The notes: generated by a model not told the origin, from the sequence alone. A DNA stretch of 64,000 nt from an uncultured Oribacterium sp. (GCA_934270345.1 CAKQPT010000013.1:4229-68228), one strand, 5' to 3'; positions 9,175-17,262 are shown, counted from the stretch's first letter. Program-made: numbers and translations.

Positions 9175-9405
9175 TCACTTCTGCATGTTCTTCAGGGCTT
9201 CCACCATCTCGACATCGTCCTGCAGGACGCGGAAGTTGGTGGTCACCGGCTGCGCACCCGGCTTCGTGATCGTGATTTCGATCACCGAGCCCTCCGGGAT
9301 CCCGGTCGAGACGAAATGCTGGACATAGGAGACCACCTTCGGGTGATCTGCCTGGAATTTCTTGAAAAGGCCGGCGACCTTCATCATTGCTGCTGGATTC
9401 ATCAT
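9175..9405 (-). CDS. Conserved-looking small cytosolic protein, unknown function
   Basis: 76 residues from MMNPAAMMKVAGLF. The start is set by GGAGGTAAAACAG, which lies inside a longer reading frame beginning at 9420, so the first five codons of that frame are the ribosome site. It contains KKFQADHPKVVSYVQHF and a beta-rich EGSVIEITITKPG. No family recognised. It is followed by its own terminator. Confidence 0.7.
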   Translation of the reverse strand: MMNPAAMMKVAGLFKKFQADHPKVVSYVQHFVSTGIPEGSVIEITITKPGAQPVTTNFRVLQDDVEMVEALKNMQK

Positions 9406-9531
9406 CTGTTTTACCTCCATTTACTATTCTGTCCGGTATCTGCATGAGCGAAGGCGCTGCTTCGTCATGCGGACAGGATCTTTATTCTGTCTTTGAAACA
9501 CATGCTTCGGTCGATCATGCAGGATGCAGGA

Positions 9532-11097
9532 TCAGCTGTAGCTTTTCTTCTCGGAATCGAGCGTGAACCAGAAATCCACACCGGTCCGTGTATTCTTCAC
9601 ACCGCACTTCTGGTGGTGGGACTCCATGATGGCCTTCACGATGCTGAGACCGAGGCCGCTGCCGCCATAGGAGCGGGTATGCGCCTTATCGACCTTGAAG
9701 AACTTCTCCCAGATCTGCTGCAGGTCCTCCTCCGGAATCGGCTTACCGGTGTTCGATACATGGATCGATACCGTGCCGTTCGCTGCCTTTTCAGAGAAGA
9801 GGCTGATGTTATTCGGCGCCTGCAGATGGTTGAGTGCGTTGTTCAGATAGTTCGTGATGACCTCCTCGATCTTGAACTCGTCGGCCCAGACCATCGTGCC
9901 CTCCGGGATATCGATCTCCACATGGGCGTCCTTCTGACGGATCAGGATATCCGACTTCGTTACGACGCCATGAACCACCTTCGAGATGTCGAAGAGGGCG
10001 AAATCCGGCAGGTCCTTGCCCTGCTCGATGGAGCTCAGATTCATGAGCTCATGGACCATGATGTTCATGCGCTTCGCCTCATCCACGATGACGCCGCAGT
10101 AGTATTCCCGCGATGCCGGATCGTCCGCGAGGCCCTCATTGAGGCCCTCTGCGTAGCCCTGGATCAGCGCGATCGGCGTCTTCAGCTCGTGGGAGACATT
10201 GGCGATAAACTCCTGCTGGCGTGCCGCAATCTTCGTCTTGTTCTGCACATCCGACTGCAGCTCGTTGTTTGCGGTCTTCAGCTCCGCGATGGCGCTCTCG
10301 AGCCGATCGGACATGACATTCATCGAGTTTCCGAGCACTCCGATCTCGTCACAGTGACAGCCGGTATAGCGTGCCGTGAAATCGAGCCGCGACATGCGTT
10401 CGCTGAGACGGGCGAGCTCGTTGATCGGCTTCGATATCTCACGGCTCATGAAGTAGACGATGATCGAACCGATCAGGACGGCGCAGATTCCGATGAGAAG
10501 CAGGAAGCGATTAAAGAAGCCCACCGATTCCCGTAGGCTCGAAATCGGCATCGACATGATAAAGGATGTCGTGTTATCCGAAAAGTAGCCCCAGCTCTCG
10601 AGGTAGAGATTTCCGCTGTTCGTATCCCGGTTGCGTTCGATCTTGTAATTATCGAAGCTGGCGAGAATCTTCCCTTTTTCATCCCCCCGGTTACCGAAGA
10701 TGTACTGATTCAGCTTCCGCATCTGAAGATGCAGATCACCATAGGTCGAGAAGGCACGATCGGTCTGCGTATCGATGATGATGACACTGACATTGCTCGT
10801 CTCCGACAGGCTCTTGAGATACGTGGTCGCCGGTGTTTCCGTCTCCGGATTCGAGGTGTCGTAGTCACTCGGGAAGAGCTGGTCGATACGATCGTCCGCA
10901 GCTTCATCACTCCCCAGCATCGTATCGATGGTCGTGTAGGCATTCTCGAGGGTGCTGACCTTCTGCATCGTGTAGTAGCCTTCCAGCAGGAAGGAGTTGG
11001 CCAGCAGGATGGCGATGAACAGGGCGGCGATCAGGCCCATGAAGATGAAGGTGAAGCGCCATTTGATACTGCTTTTAAAACGATTCTGCTTTTTCAT
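9532..11097 (-). CDS. OmpR-class sensor histidine kinase
   Basis: 521 residues. A first membrane helix lies near 14-34, an extracellular sensor domain near 35-175, and a second helix near 176-200. Then come HAMP (SREISKPINELARLSERM) and the H-box NVSHELKTPIALIQGYAEGL. The N, F and G boxes include NYLNNALNH, FFKVDKAHT and GSGLGLSIVKAI. Its ATG overlaps the regulator stop by 4 bp, so the two form one operon. The signal is unknown. Confidence 0.92.
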   Translation of the reverse strand: MKKQNRFKSSIKWRFTFIFMGLIAALFIAILLANSFLLEGYYTMQKVSTLENAYTTIDTMLGSDEAADDRIDQLFPSDYDTSNPETETPATTYLKSLSETSNVSVIIIDTQTDRAFSTYGDLHLQMRKLNQYIFGNRGDEKGKILASFDNYKIERNRDTNSGNLYLESWGYFSDNTTSFIMSMPISSLRESVGFFNRFLLLIGICAVLIGSIIVYFMSREISKPINELARLSERMSRLDFTARYTGCHCDEIGVLGNSMNVMSDRLESAIAELKTANNELQSDVQNKTKIAARQQEFIANVSHELKTPIALIQGYAEGLNEGLADDPASREYYCGVIVDEAKRMNIMVHELMNLSSIEQGKDLPDFALFDISKVVHGVVTKSDILIRQKDAHVEIDIPEGTMVWADEFKIEEVITNYLNNALNHLQAPNNISLFSEKAANGTVSIHVSNTGKPIPEEDLQQIWEKFFKVDKAHTRSYGGSGLGLSIVKAIMESHHQKCGVKNTRTGVDFWFTLDSEKKSYS

Positions 11098-11777
11098 GCC
11101 TTCTCTTCCACTTCGAACTTATAGCCCATGCCCCAAACGGTCTTGATGTAATCGCCCTTCGCGCCCATCTTCGCCCGCAGCTTCTTGACATGTGTGTCGA
11201 TGGTCCGGGCATCCCCGAAGTAATCATAATTCCAGACGTTATTCAGGATCTTCTCACGGGACAGCGCGATGCCCTTGTTTTCGATGAAGTAGAGCAGAAG
11301 CTCATACTCCTTGAAGCTGAGCTCGATTTCCTTTCCGTCGATCTTCACCGAGTGCGCCGACTTATCGACCTCGATGCCGCCGATCCGTACGACCTCATCC
11401 TGGTTCACACCGGAGCGGCGAAGGATCGCCTCGACACGGGCCACCAGGATCTTCGGTGAAAACGGCTTCGAGATATACTCGTCGGCACCGTACTCGAAGC
11501 CCTTCAGCTCGTCCGTCTCCTCGGTGCGCGCCGTCAGCATGATGACCGGCACCTTACTGTGCTCCCGCACGGTTTTCAGCACCTCCCAGCCATCCATCTT
11601 CGGCATCATCACATCGAGGATGATGAGCGCGATCTCCTTATCCGCGAAAAAGACATCGATTGCCTCCTCGCCGTCGCCGGCTTCCACGGTCTCATAGCCC
11701 TTGATCTTCAGGAAGTCAGAAATCAGCTTCCGCATCCGTTCTTCATCATCGACCACCAGTACCTTCAGTTTATCCAT
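11094..11777 (-). CDS. OmpR/PhoB-type response regulator
   Basis: 227 residues. The receiver has DDEERM, the phospho-acceptor in LIILDVMMPKMDGWE, a T in MLTARTE and the lysine in YISKPFSPK. The winged-helix domain carries LSFKEYELLLYF, SREKILNNVW and RTIDTHVKKLRAKMG. It is first in the operon with the kinase. A purine-rich site (GAGGTAGAAGG) precedes the start. Confidence 0.95.
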   Translation of the reverse strand: MDKLKVLVVDDEERMRKLISDFLKIKGYETVEAGDGEEAIDVFFADKEIALIILDVMMPKMDGWEVLKTVREHSKVPVIMLTARTEETDELKGFEYGADEYISKPFSPKILVARVEAILRRSGVNQDEVVRIGGIEVDKSAHSVKIDGKEIELSFKEYELLLYFIENKGIALSREKILNNVWNYDYFGDARTIDTHVKKLRAKMGAKGDYIKTVWGMGYKFEVEEKA

Positions 11778-11892
11778 CCTTCTACCTCTTTATTTTTCTC
11801 CACTTCACATCGTGTATAGTGCAGCAGATATCTTCCGTCTTCCGGTTTCGTCCTACGTGGACCGCGCCTCCGAGCTGCACGCTGTCCATGGT

Positions 11893-13155
11893 TCAGCTTC
11901 TTCGTCTCCGGAAAATCTCCGGAAGCGAGCGTACCCGGCCACCGTGCCTCGGCTTCGCATCCGACAGCCCGTCCATCAGAAAGCGGCTCGGACTGCATTT
12001 TTTAGCATAGCGACTCTCTGTGAAATATATGTGAAGTTCTTTCTTCGCTCGCGTACAGGCGACATAAAATGCCCGCCGCTCCTCCTCGATCTGCGCCGCC
12101 GTGACCGCCTTCGCATACGGTGTCACGCCCTCCGTCGCATCGATGATATGGACGATGTCGAACTCGAGCCCCTTACTGCCATGGAAGGTCATCAGCCGCA
12201 CACCGCGCCCCGCCTCGTTCCGGACCGCCGCCCGCTTCAGCTCCTCCCCGTAGTTCTCCGCATAGGAGAGCCACTTCCGTTTATCCGGCTCCTGCCGCGC
12301 GGACAGCTCCAGCGCATCCATTATAGCATGGACGCCGTCCAGCTCCGTATGATTTTCCCGGGCCCACGCCTCGAGATAGCTCAGATACCCCACGCGGAGG
12401 CCAATGTAGATGACCGCGGCTTCGGATGGCAGGGCGCGTATGGCCTTTAGATCCTCTACGAAGCGATCGAGAATCACATCCATCCCGCGTTTATCGCGGT
12501 AGTAACGCCGGAGCTTCTCGAAATCCATCGCCCGATCCCGCACGGCCTCCCGTGAGATATAGCGGTTCGGCTTATTCATGATGCGCATGAAATCCCGGCG
12601 GGTGCCCGTGCCGAGGGAGAGCCGGATATAGGCGAGGATGTCCTGTGCCACCGTACTGTCATAGAGATTTTTCGTATGATCCCGCGTCGTATACGGAAGC
12701 TGCAGTCGTACAAATTCGGAGATCAGCGGACGCGCCAGGGTCTGGGTACGGAACAGGACGGCGATGCGCTCCGGCGGGATCCCGTGCGCGAGCTCCTCCC
12801 GGATGTTCTTCAGTACGAGCGCATACTCCTGCAGCGTATCAGACGCCTGATAACGCAGTGCCCGTCCACCCGCACCGCGCACAGCCGTGATCTCCTTTGG
12901 GAAACGATGTTCGTTCCGGGCGATGACATGCGCCGAAAATGTGACGATTTCCTCGTGCGAACGATAGTTATTGGAAAGTGTGATGCGTGCGGCACCCGGA
13001 TAATCGCGCTCGAAGCCGAGCATGATGCCGGGATCCGAGCCCCGGAAGGCGTAGATTGACTGGTCGTCATCCCCGACGATGAAAAGATTGTTCTCCGGCA
13101 GGGCGAGCATACGCACGATTTCATACTGGAGAGGGCTGATATCCTGGAACTCATC
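11893..13155 (-). pseudogene. UvrD/PcrA-type helicase, C-terminal part cut off by prophage
   Basis: About 420 host codons of a superfamily 1 DNA helicase. The motifs run in order: II (HIDEFQDIS), III (VGDDDQSIYAFRGSDP), IV (LSNNYRSHEE), IVa (LFRTQTLARPL), V (MTFHGSKGLEFD) and VI (EERRAFYVACTRAKKELH). The N-terminal Walker A part is absent here. The matching upstream fragment lies at 63914-64000. The frame runs on into phage DNA to an ATG at 13230, but that start sits within a terminator hairpin. The gene is interrupted rather than decayed. Confidence 0.9.
13148..13155. other. attL: left host-prophage junction
   Basis: AACTCATC here and AATTCATC at 63921-63928 are the only similarity shared by the two junctions. 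Helicase codons stop being host-derived at this point. Serine integrases need only a 2-bp core, so such short identity is expected. Confidence 0.75.
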
Positions 13156-13209
13156 TATATGTCTAATGAGCACACGTACCAAAAGATGCGCTGCTTGATG
13201 AATTATAGC

Positions 13210-13256
13210 AAAATAAAAAAGGCGGTGCATCCTGGTTTAATCCAGAACGCACCGCA
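13210..13256 (-). terminator. Strong terminator at the end of the late operon
   Basis: On the reverse strand GCGGTGCGTTCTGG and CCAGGATGCACCGC pair and TTTTTTATTTTG follows. It separates the lysis genes from the interrupted helicase. Confidence 0.85.
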
Positions 13257-13271
13257 TAAATGGGAGGATAT

Positions 13272-13364
13272 ATGCTTGCCGGCCGACTCACTCGTGCCGG
13301 CAAGTTTTACTATTTCGATATTGATTATCAATTTCGCTTTCGTAGAGCTAATCTAAAACGATAA
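13272..13364 (+). CDS. Possible 30-residue peptide at the prophage left end
   Basis: GGGAGGATAT precedes ATG, and the frame encodes a short basic, aromatic peptide (LAGRLTRAGKFYYFDIDYQF). The DNA also holds a stem CTTGCCGGC/GCCGGCAAG followed by TTTT, so the region may be a convergent terminator rather than a gene. No homology recognised. Confidence 0.25.
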   Translation: MLAGRLTRAGKFYYFDIDYQFRFRRANLKR

Positions 13365-13381
13365 TTAATACTATTATCATT

Positions 13382-14170
13382 TTAGATTGACAGCGTTAAA
13401 ATCTGCTGAGCGCCACTCAAATCTGTAACATACATTGCTCCGGCCAGCGACGCGCCCTTTCCGGACTCCGGCTGGAAGTAATACCATTTCCCATCAATCT
13501 CCTGCCACCCCATAGCCATCTTTCCGGTTTTATCGAAATAATATCGATGGCGGTTGATGTCCATCCATCCATGGGCGTTCTTTCCTTCGGCAATGCGGTA
13601 GTACCAATCAATTCCGGATTTAACCCACTTCGGGTACTGAGCCGATCCGTCAGTCGCGTATATAGGGTGTCCGTACCCAGCAATACCGGAATGATTTCTC
13701 GGATATGTTTTCTTACAAACTCCACCACCATTTGGGATCACACCTGCCATGGTCGATGTGTTGCCTTCGATCGTTGTAATAGTCGTTGCTGTGACAGCTA
13801 CAACGATTCCAGTGTGACAGATTCGCTTTGAATTCTTGAAAAAAACCTGCGCCCCGACGATTGGCGTCTGAGAAAACCGGCCAAACTTCTTGTAGAGATC
13901 AGCGGAATTCGGAGTATAAAAGCTCTTTAATCCGCCACAAAGAATTCTATTCGCCGCTTCTGCCCCATACGCCTGTTTGAAGCACCAGGAAACAAAGCCA
14001 TCGCACCATGGCTGGCCCTGCATGTTCTGGTTCAGGTCGCGCCAATACTTTGTGTAATTGCCGCTACCGGCGTTTGCAGTTTTATCTTCAAGATTGGCGA
14101 GTGTTGCCTTTTCAAGATAGTTTAATTCCTGTTCGGCAACTCGAATGACTAAATTGATATCGTAACTCAT
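13382..14170 (-). CDS. Endolysin: CHAP domain plus cell-wall-binding repeats
   Basis: 262 residues. The N-terminal CHAP-type amidase/peptidase has the catalytic cysteine in QPWCDGFVSWCF and the histidine in ICHTGIVVAV. The C terminus (about 180-262) carries choline-binding-type repeats: GIDWYYRIAEGKNAHGW, HRYYFDKTGKMAMGW and GKWYYFQPE. It cuts peptidoglycan for release of progeny. It is last in the late operon, behind the holin genes, and an AT-rich stem overlaps its stop codon. Confidence 0.92.
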   Translation of the reverse strand: MSYDINLVIRVAEQELNYLEKATLANLEDKTANAGSGNYTKYWRDLNQNMQGQPWCDGFVSWCFKQAYGAEAANRILCGGLKSFYTPNSADLYKKFGRFSQTPIVGAQVFFKNSKRICHTGIVVAVTATTITTIEGNTSTMAGVIPNGGGVCKKTYPRNHSGIAGYGHPIYATDGSAQYPKWVKSGIDWYYRIAEGKNAHGWMDINRHRYYFDKTGKMAMGWQEIDGKWYYFQPESGKGASLAGAMYVTDLSGAQQILTLSI

Positions 14171-14177
14171 ATATGCC

Positions 14178-14384
14178 TCAATTGAACTGCTTGTTGTAAT
14201 TGATGCTCGAAATCTTCAGAAGGGTCCCGAGGAATGTGTCAACTGCAGCAATGGTGCCCGTGATTTCGGTTCCATATGGGAGGGCCCAGATTCCAGCGAG
14301 CGCAGCATAGAGCGCAGCAATCGCAGGGAGCCCGATCTGAGCTACATAAATAAGCGCATCATAAACTTCATTAGAAAAAATCAT
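14178..14384 (-). CDS. Phage holin
   Basis: 68 residues starting MIFSNEVYDALIYVAQIGLP. A long hydrophobic stretch (about 10-35) is followed by a short amphipathic tail, of the type seen in small Dp-1-like holins. It sits 7 bp before the endolysin gene, the usual position. Its RBS is AGGAGG. Confidence 0.8.
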   Translation of the reverse strand: MIFSNEVYDALIYVAQIGLPAIAALYAALAGIWALPYGTEITGTIAAVDTFLGTLLKISSINYNKQFN

Positions 14385-14393
14385 ATAAACCTC

Positions 14394-14852
14394 CTAGGCT
14401 AAAAAGTCGTTATGCTTGAGCCGTTCCTGATAGATGTCTGTGAGATACTTTTCGGCGTTTTTAATTACGCCATTGTTGATGTGGTGCTCGATGCAGTAAG
14501 CGTTATAATTACTGATCTCATCGATCACGTGGTCAAACTCTTCTTTTGTATGCAGCCGCTTGTTACGGCAGGAATTTTCAAAATCAAGTATGTACCTGCG
14601 CGTACTTTTCACATTATCATCGCATCGGTCCTTTTCGATGCGGTCCATCCTCCCGTCCATATCATCAAGACGGGCATTCATTCTGTCGAGCCGTTCGTCG
14701 GTTCCTGTATTGGCCTTGCTTCCGAACCATTTCGCAAATGACGAAATCGGGTTCCATGGGAGCTTCGAGAACTCGACGATGACAACACATATTAAGAGCG
14801 CCGGAAGCGCCCACGGGCAATAGCTTGCCGCGATTTCTAAGGCTTTATCCAT
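14394..14852 (-). CDS. Membrane-anchored coiled-coil lysis-associated protein
   Basis: 152 residues if it starts at MDKALEIAASYCPW; a longer start at 14897 would run through a GC-rich hairpin and has no ribosome site. One membrane helix (PALLICVVIVEF) is followed by a coiled-coil of DERLDRMNARLDDMDGRMD repeats and a basic C terminus. The layout resembles XhlA/hemolysin-type proteins found beside holins. The real start is uncertain. Confidence 0.65.
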   Translation of the reverse strand: MDKALEIAASYCPWALPALLICVVIVEFSKLPWNPISSFAKWFGSKANTGTDERLDRMNARLDDMDGRMDRIEKDRCDDNVKSTRRYILDFENSCRNKRLHTKEEFDHVIDEISNYNAYCIEHHINNGVIKNAEKYLTDIYQERLKHNDFLA

Positions 14853-14863
14853 ATTCACCAAAA

Positions 14864-14886
14864 TGCCCCCGGATATCTCCAGGGGC
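14864..14886 (-). terminator. GC-rich hairpin before the lysis cassette
   Basis: GCCCCTGGA and TCCGGGGGC pair on the reverse strand and ATTTT follows. It may end the tail transcript or regulate lysis gene expression. Confidence 0.45.
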
Positions 14887-14936
14887 TTTGCACACAATAA
14901 ATCCGCAGTCGGATGTCAACAGTTACTATTCAATTT

Positions 14937-15107
14937 TCAATCAGATGTCCGCTTGATCTTATAGTCCTTCGATCCCACGTTCGTAGCATCTACTCCGATA
15001 TCATTCAGTGAGATGTGTTTGCCGTGGTCCTCGTGGGCCGTGTCTCGATTTTTAACGAGATGGTCCTCTCCTCCGTGATAGTCGGTCGGTTCTACGCCTC
15101 TGCTCAT
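14937..15107 (-). CDS. Small phage protein of unknown function, 56 aa
   Basis: AGGAGG lies 8 bp before an ATG giving MSRGVEPTDYHGGEDHLVKN and a hydrophilic, histidine- and aspartate-rich chain ending KIKRTSD. It sits between the cysteine-rich gene and the lysis genes, on the same strand. No family recognised. Confidence 0.6.
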   Translation of the reverse strand: MSRGVEPTDYHGGEDHLVKNRDTAHEDHGKHISLNDIGVDATNVGSKDYKIKRTSD

Positions 15108-15153
15108 ATCCATGCCCTCCTTTCTCTAAAAATAAAAAACGAGATATCCCGTT

Positions 15154-15342
15154 TTAAACTGGATAAAATGTCGAGTTGCTGCAGCTTGCGCACGGCTCCT
15201 GAGATGCAGGATAAACGCAGTACGTGCAGTCGTAGCAGCTCTCGTATGCCTCGCACCCGTTCTTTTTCTCTGAACATGGTTCCTGCCACCGTCGGCAGGT
15301 GCCATCACTCATCACGTGCGAGCACTCGAAATTATTTCTCAT
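15154..15342 (-). CDS. Cysteine-rich small phage protein, 62 aa
   Basis: Starts MRNNFECSHVMSDGTC within the ATGA that also ends the xkdX-like gene, which fixes the start. Nine cysteines in 62 residues (SCYDCTYC and PCASC near the end) suggest metal binding or disulphides. It is in the tail-to-lysis interval. Function unknown. Confidence 0.65.
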   Translation of the reverse strand: MRNNFECSHVMSDGTCRRWQEPCSEKKNGCEAYESCYDCTYCVYPASQEPCASCSNSTFYPV

Positions 15343-15479
15343 GCCACATACGCTTCGCCGGTGATCAGCTCGTACTCCTCCGGCGTGATCCACTCAAGCT
15401 TCACGGCCTTCTTGAGGCCCTTCTTCGTGATGGCCTTTCTATCGTACTTCTTTTTTAACATATCAAACCAAACGCTCAT
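15339..15479 (-). CDS. xkdX: XkdX-family small tail-associated protein
   Basis: 46 residues: MSVWFDMLKKKYDRKA, then KKGLKKAVKLEWITPEEYEL and ITGEAYVA. This is the characteristic XkdX pattern of a small protein encoded behind fibre genes of Bacillus PBSX-like phages. GGAGGTGCGAC precedes the ATG. It overlaps the next gene by 4 bp. Confidence 0.85.
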   Translation of the reverse strand: MSVWFDMLKKKYDRKAITKKGLKKAVKLEWITPEEYELITGEAYVA

Positions 15480-15490
15480 GTCGCACCTCC

Positions 15491-15829
15491 TTAACCAAGA
15501 ATAGCCGCGGCGAGGTCGCCGGTCATCGTCTCAAGCTCAGACACACGCTGCTGGAGTGTCTTCGCGACCTCTGCAGTCGCCTGCTCCTTCGCAGCCGACA
15601 GCCACACATCACGGCTTGCCTTGACGGATTCGAGGAGATCTACACGATATCCGGTCTCGACAGTATAGACATCAGCCTCATAGCTGATGAGCTCGTTTCC
15701 ATCTTCGTCTGTCTCCTTCTTTTCCTCGATGTTCTCTACCAGGTGCACACGTACTGGTGCTCCCTGCTTCTCGTTCAGTACCTCGACCCATGTTTCGTCA
15801 GGCCGCTCGTTGAATAATTCTCTTGTCAT
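15491..15829 (-). CDS. Hypothetical protein downstream of the reverse transcriptase
   Basis: 112 residues, MTRELFNERPDETWVEVLN. It starts inside the 3' end of the RT gene with AAAGGTGG upstream. The N-terminal half is beta-rich and acidic (ENIEEKKETDEDGNELISYE). The C-terminal half is helical (SAAKEQATAEVAKTLQQRVS) with coiled-coil character. It resembles small proteins beside phage fibre genes. It does not look like the basic four-helix Avd protein of DGRs. Confidence 0.65.
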   Translation of the reverse strand: MTRELFNERPDETWVEVLNEKQGAPVRVHLVENIEEKKETDEDGNELISYEADVYTVETGYRVDLLESVKASRDVWLSAAKEQATAEVAKTLQQRVSELETMTGDLAAAILG

Positions 15830-16907
15830 GAAGTGATACCACCTTTCCCAGCTTCTTAAAGCTGATCTTACCGTTTATATACTTCTCTCTTAAATGTTGT
15901 GAATTCGAATGTTTCAGATATCCCTTATAGGAAAGAAGGCCCGCCGCGAGGTGCGGCGTTACCAGCTTCCCGAGTTTTATAATCTTTCGGACCTTCCGGA
16001 GGATGCGGAGGAGAATAGACTTTCTAATCTCCACACGATCTCTGTAAAACTTGTATCCGAGAAAATCGATGGCGCGATCTCTCAGTTTGAAAACCTGCCA
16101 GTTTCCCTTCAGCTTCAGTTTTATTCCGCCGAGCATTGATTCGATGATGGCTTGCGCCTTACGGAGCATCCGCTTCGATGGGCCGACGAGCACCATATCA
16201 TCCGCATACCGGGTCGAAAAATACCTGTGTCCGAGAAAGCGTTTGACCGCATGGTCGATCTTACCGAGGAACATATTGATGAGCCAGCGCGATGGATCTA
16301 TGCCGATTGGAATACCGACCTCCGGGTTCTCCGGTCCGGCCGCTTCCGGATCGGTCGCGAGACGCGGGTAGCTGTCAATAATTTTTCCATAGGCTCTCAA
16401 GATGGCTTTATCTTTTATCTTCTCCGCAAGCGCCACTTTTAGGCTTGCATGATCAACTGAATCGTAGCAGTGGTAAATATCCATTTTATCGACCCATTTC
16501 GCCCACTCTGGATGGCGCTTGATGAATAATTCAAGGCCGCGCTTCGAAAGTTTGATTCCTTTGCCCTTCACGCATCCGGTGCAGTAGTGATACTGGCTCT
16601 TCGCGATCAGCGGTCCGACTACACGATCGAATGCATGATGGATGCATTGATCCGGCCAGAACCGAGGCTTTGCGAGCTTACGGCGCTTTTGACGGATGCC
16701 GTCATTGATATAGCGTACCGTGTAGGGCGAGCATTCCCATGTCTCCGTTCTGATCATCTCGCTTAATTTTTCCGCGTAGTAATCTATGCGTTTCATGATT
16801 CGTTTTACATTTCGGCGCCTCCTCTTATTTTCCGACGCTTCAAGAATTGCATTCCTGCAGTTCTCGAGGTCGTAGACTTTTTCAAAAAGATATCCAATTC
16901 GTTTCAT
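15798..16907 (-). CDS. DGR reverse transcriptase
   Basis: 369 residues. RT motifs appear in order: basic N terminus (ENKRRRRNVKRIMKRI), KPRFWPDQCIHHAF, the first catalytic aspartate in VDKMDIYHCYDSVDH, motif 4 GIPIGIDPSRWLIN, the catalytic TRYADDMVLVGPS, then LKGNWQVFKL and DFLGYKFYRDRVEIRKS. The GIPIG...S pattern is the DGR-class version of the motif usually written (I/V/L)GxxxSQ, here with R in place of Q. It lies directly behind the template repeat on the same strand. It should copy template RNA with errors at adenines. Confidence 0.93.
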   Translation of the reverse strand: MKRIGYLFEKVYDLENCRNAILEASENKRRRRNVKRIMKRIDYYAEKLSEMIRTETWECSPYTVRYINDGIRQKRRKLAKPRFWPDQCIHHAFDRVVGPLIAKSQYHYCTGCVKGKGIKLSKRGLELFIKRHPEWAKWVDKMDIYHCYDSVDHASLKVALAEKIKDKAILRAYGKIIDSYPRLATDPEAAGPENPEVGIPIGIDPSRWLINMFLGKIDHAVKRFLGHRYFSTRYADDMVLVGPSKRMLRKAQAIIESMLGGIKLKLKGNWQVFKLRDRAIDFLGYKFYRDRVEIRKSILLRILRKVRKIIKLGKLVTPHLAAGLLSYKGYLKHSNSQHLREKYINGKISFKKLGKVVSLHDKRIIQRAA

Positions 16908-17056
16908 CCAGTTTATTTAAGAGAGACCATTATCTCTCAAAGAACCCTCATGATCGTTCGAGAATTAACCTACTAGGCCATGCTGTTATCGGGTGTATTT
17001 TCGCCAATGGGCGAGGGAGGTGGTTGCGCCTATCAATCTACGGATTGCTCCGTTCT
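16908..17056 (-). other. DGR spacer between template repeat and RT, with long-range pairing
   Basis: No gene. It holds CTCTCAAAGAAC (16934-16945), an exact inverted copy of GTTCTTTGAGAG (17052-17063) at the template-repeat end. It also holds a local stem GAGAGA/TCTCTC (16921-16938) just before the RT start. In the transcript the two 12-mers would pair. The spacer downstream of the template is where cDNA priming occurs in the Bordetella phage DGR. Confidence 0.6.
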
Positions 17057-17181
17057 TTGAGAGGGCGGGACGCGTAGTTCCAGTTCGAGTTGCCGAAGCC
17101 GTTGTTGCAGTTCAGATAGCGGGCCGAGTCTTGCGACCCATTGTTGAACGTGCCGCCAGCGAACGGACGAGCCCCGTTGCG
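17057..17181 (-). repeat. DGR template repeat (TR)
   Basis: 125 bp, alignable without gaps to the variable repeat at 17270-17394 (offset 213). The twelve differences are at 17075, 17079, 17085, 17091, 17102, 17103, 17112, 17117, 17132, 17141, 17142 and 17151. All are A on the coding (reverse) strand of the TR. It would translate as GTFNNGSQDSARYLNCNNG and onward, rich in Asn codons (AAC), the standard design for maximal diversification. Confidence 0.96.
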
Positions 17182-17220
17182 CGTGTCCAGATCCCCATAG
17201 TTTACGAGTTACGAAAGTGT

Positions 17221-17242
17221 GTCGGGGGAGGGGTCCCCCGAC
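17221..17242. other. Hairpin/cruciform downstream of the variable repeat
   Basis: GTCGGGGGA, GGGG, TCCCCCGAC: a perfect 9-bp GC-rich stem with a 4-base loop, starting 21 bp past the target-gene stop. Position and size match the cruciform that promotes homing in the Bordetella phage DGR. No T-run follows, so it is a poor terminator. Confidence 0.75.
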
Positions 17243-17262
17243 TCCCCCTCAAAAGAAACAGT

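Noticed and set aside
13156..13230. Functional start for the helicase C-terminal half at 13230
   Set aside because: The ATG lies inside the late terminator stem and has no ribosome site.
17221..17242. Hairpin as transcription terminator of the fibre gene
   Set aside because: No T-run on the reverse strand, and termination here would stop transcription of TR and RT. The cruciform role fits better.
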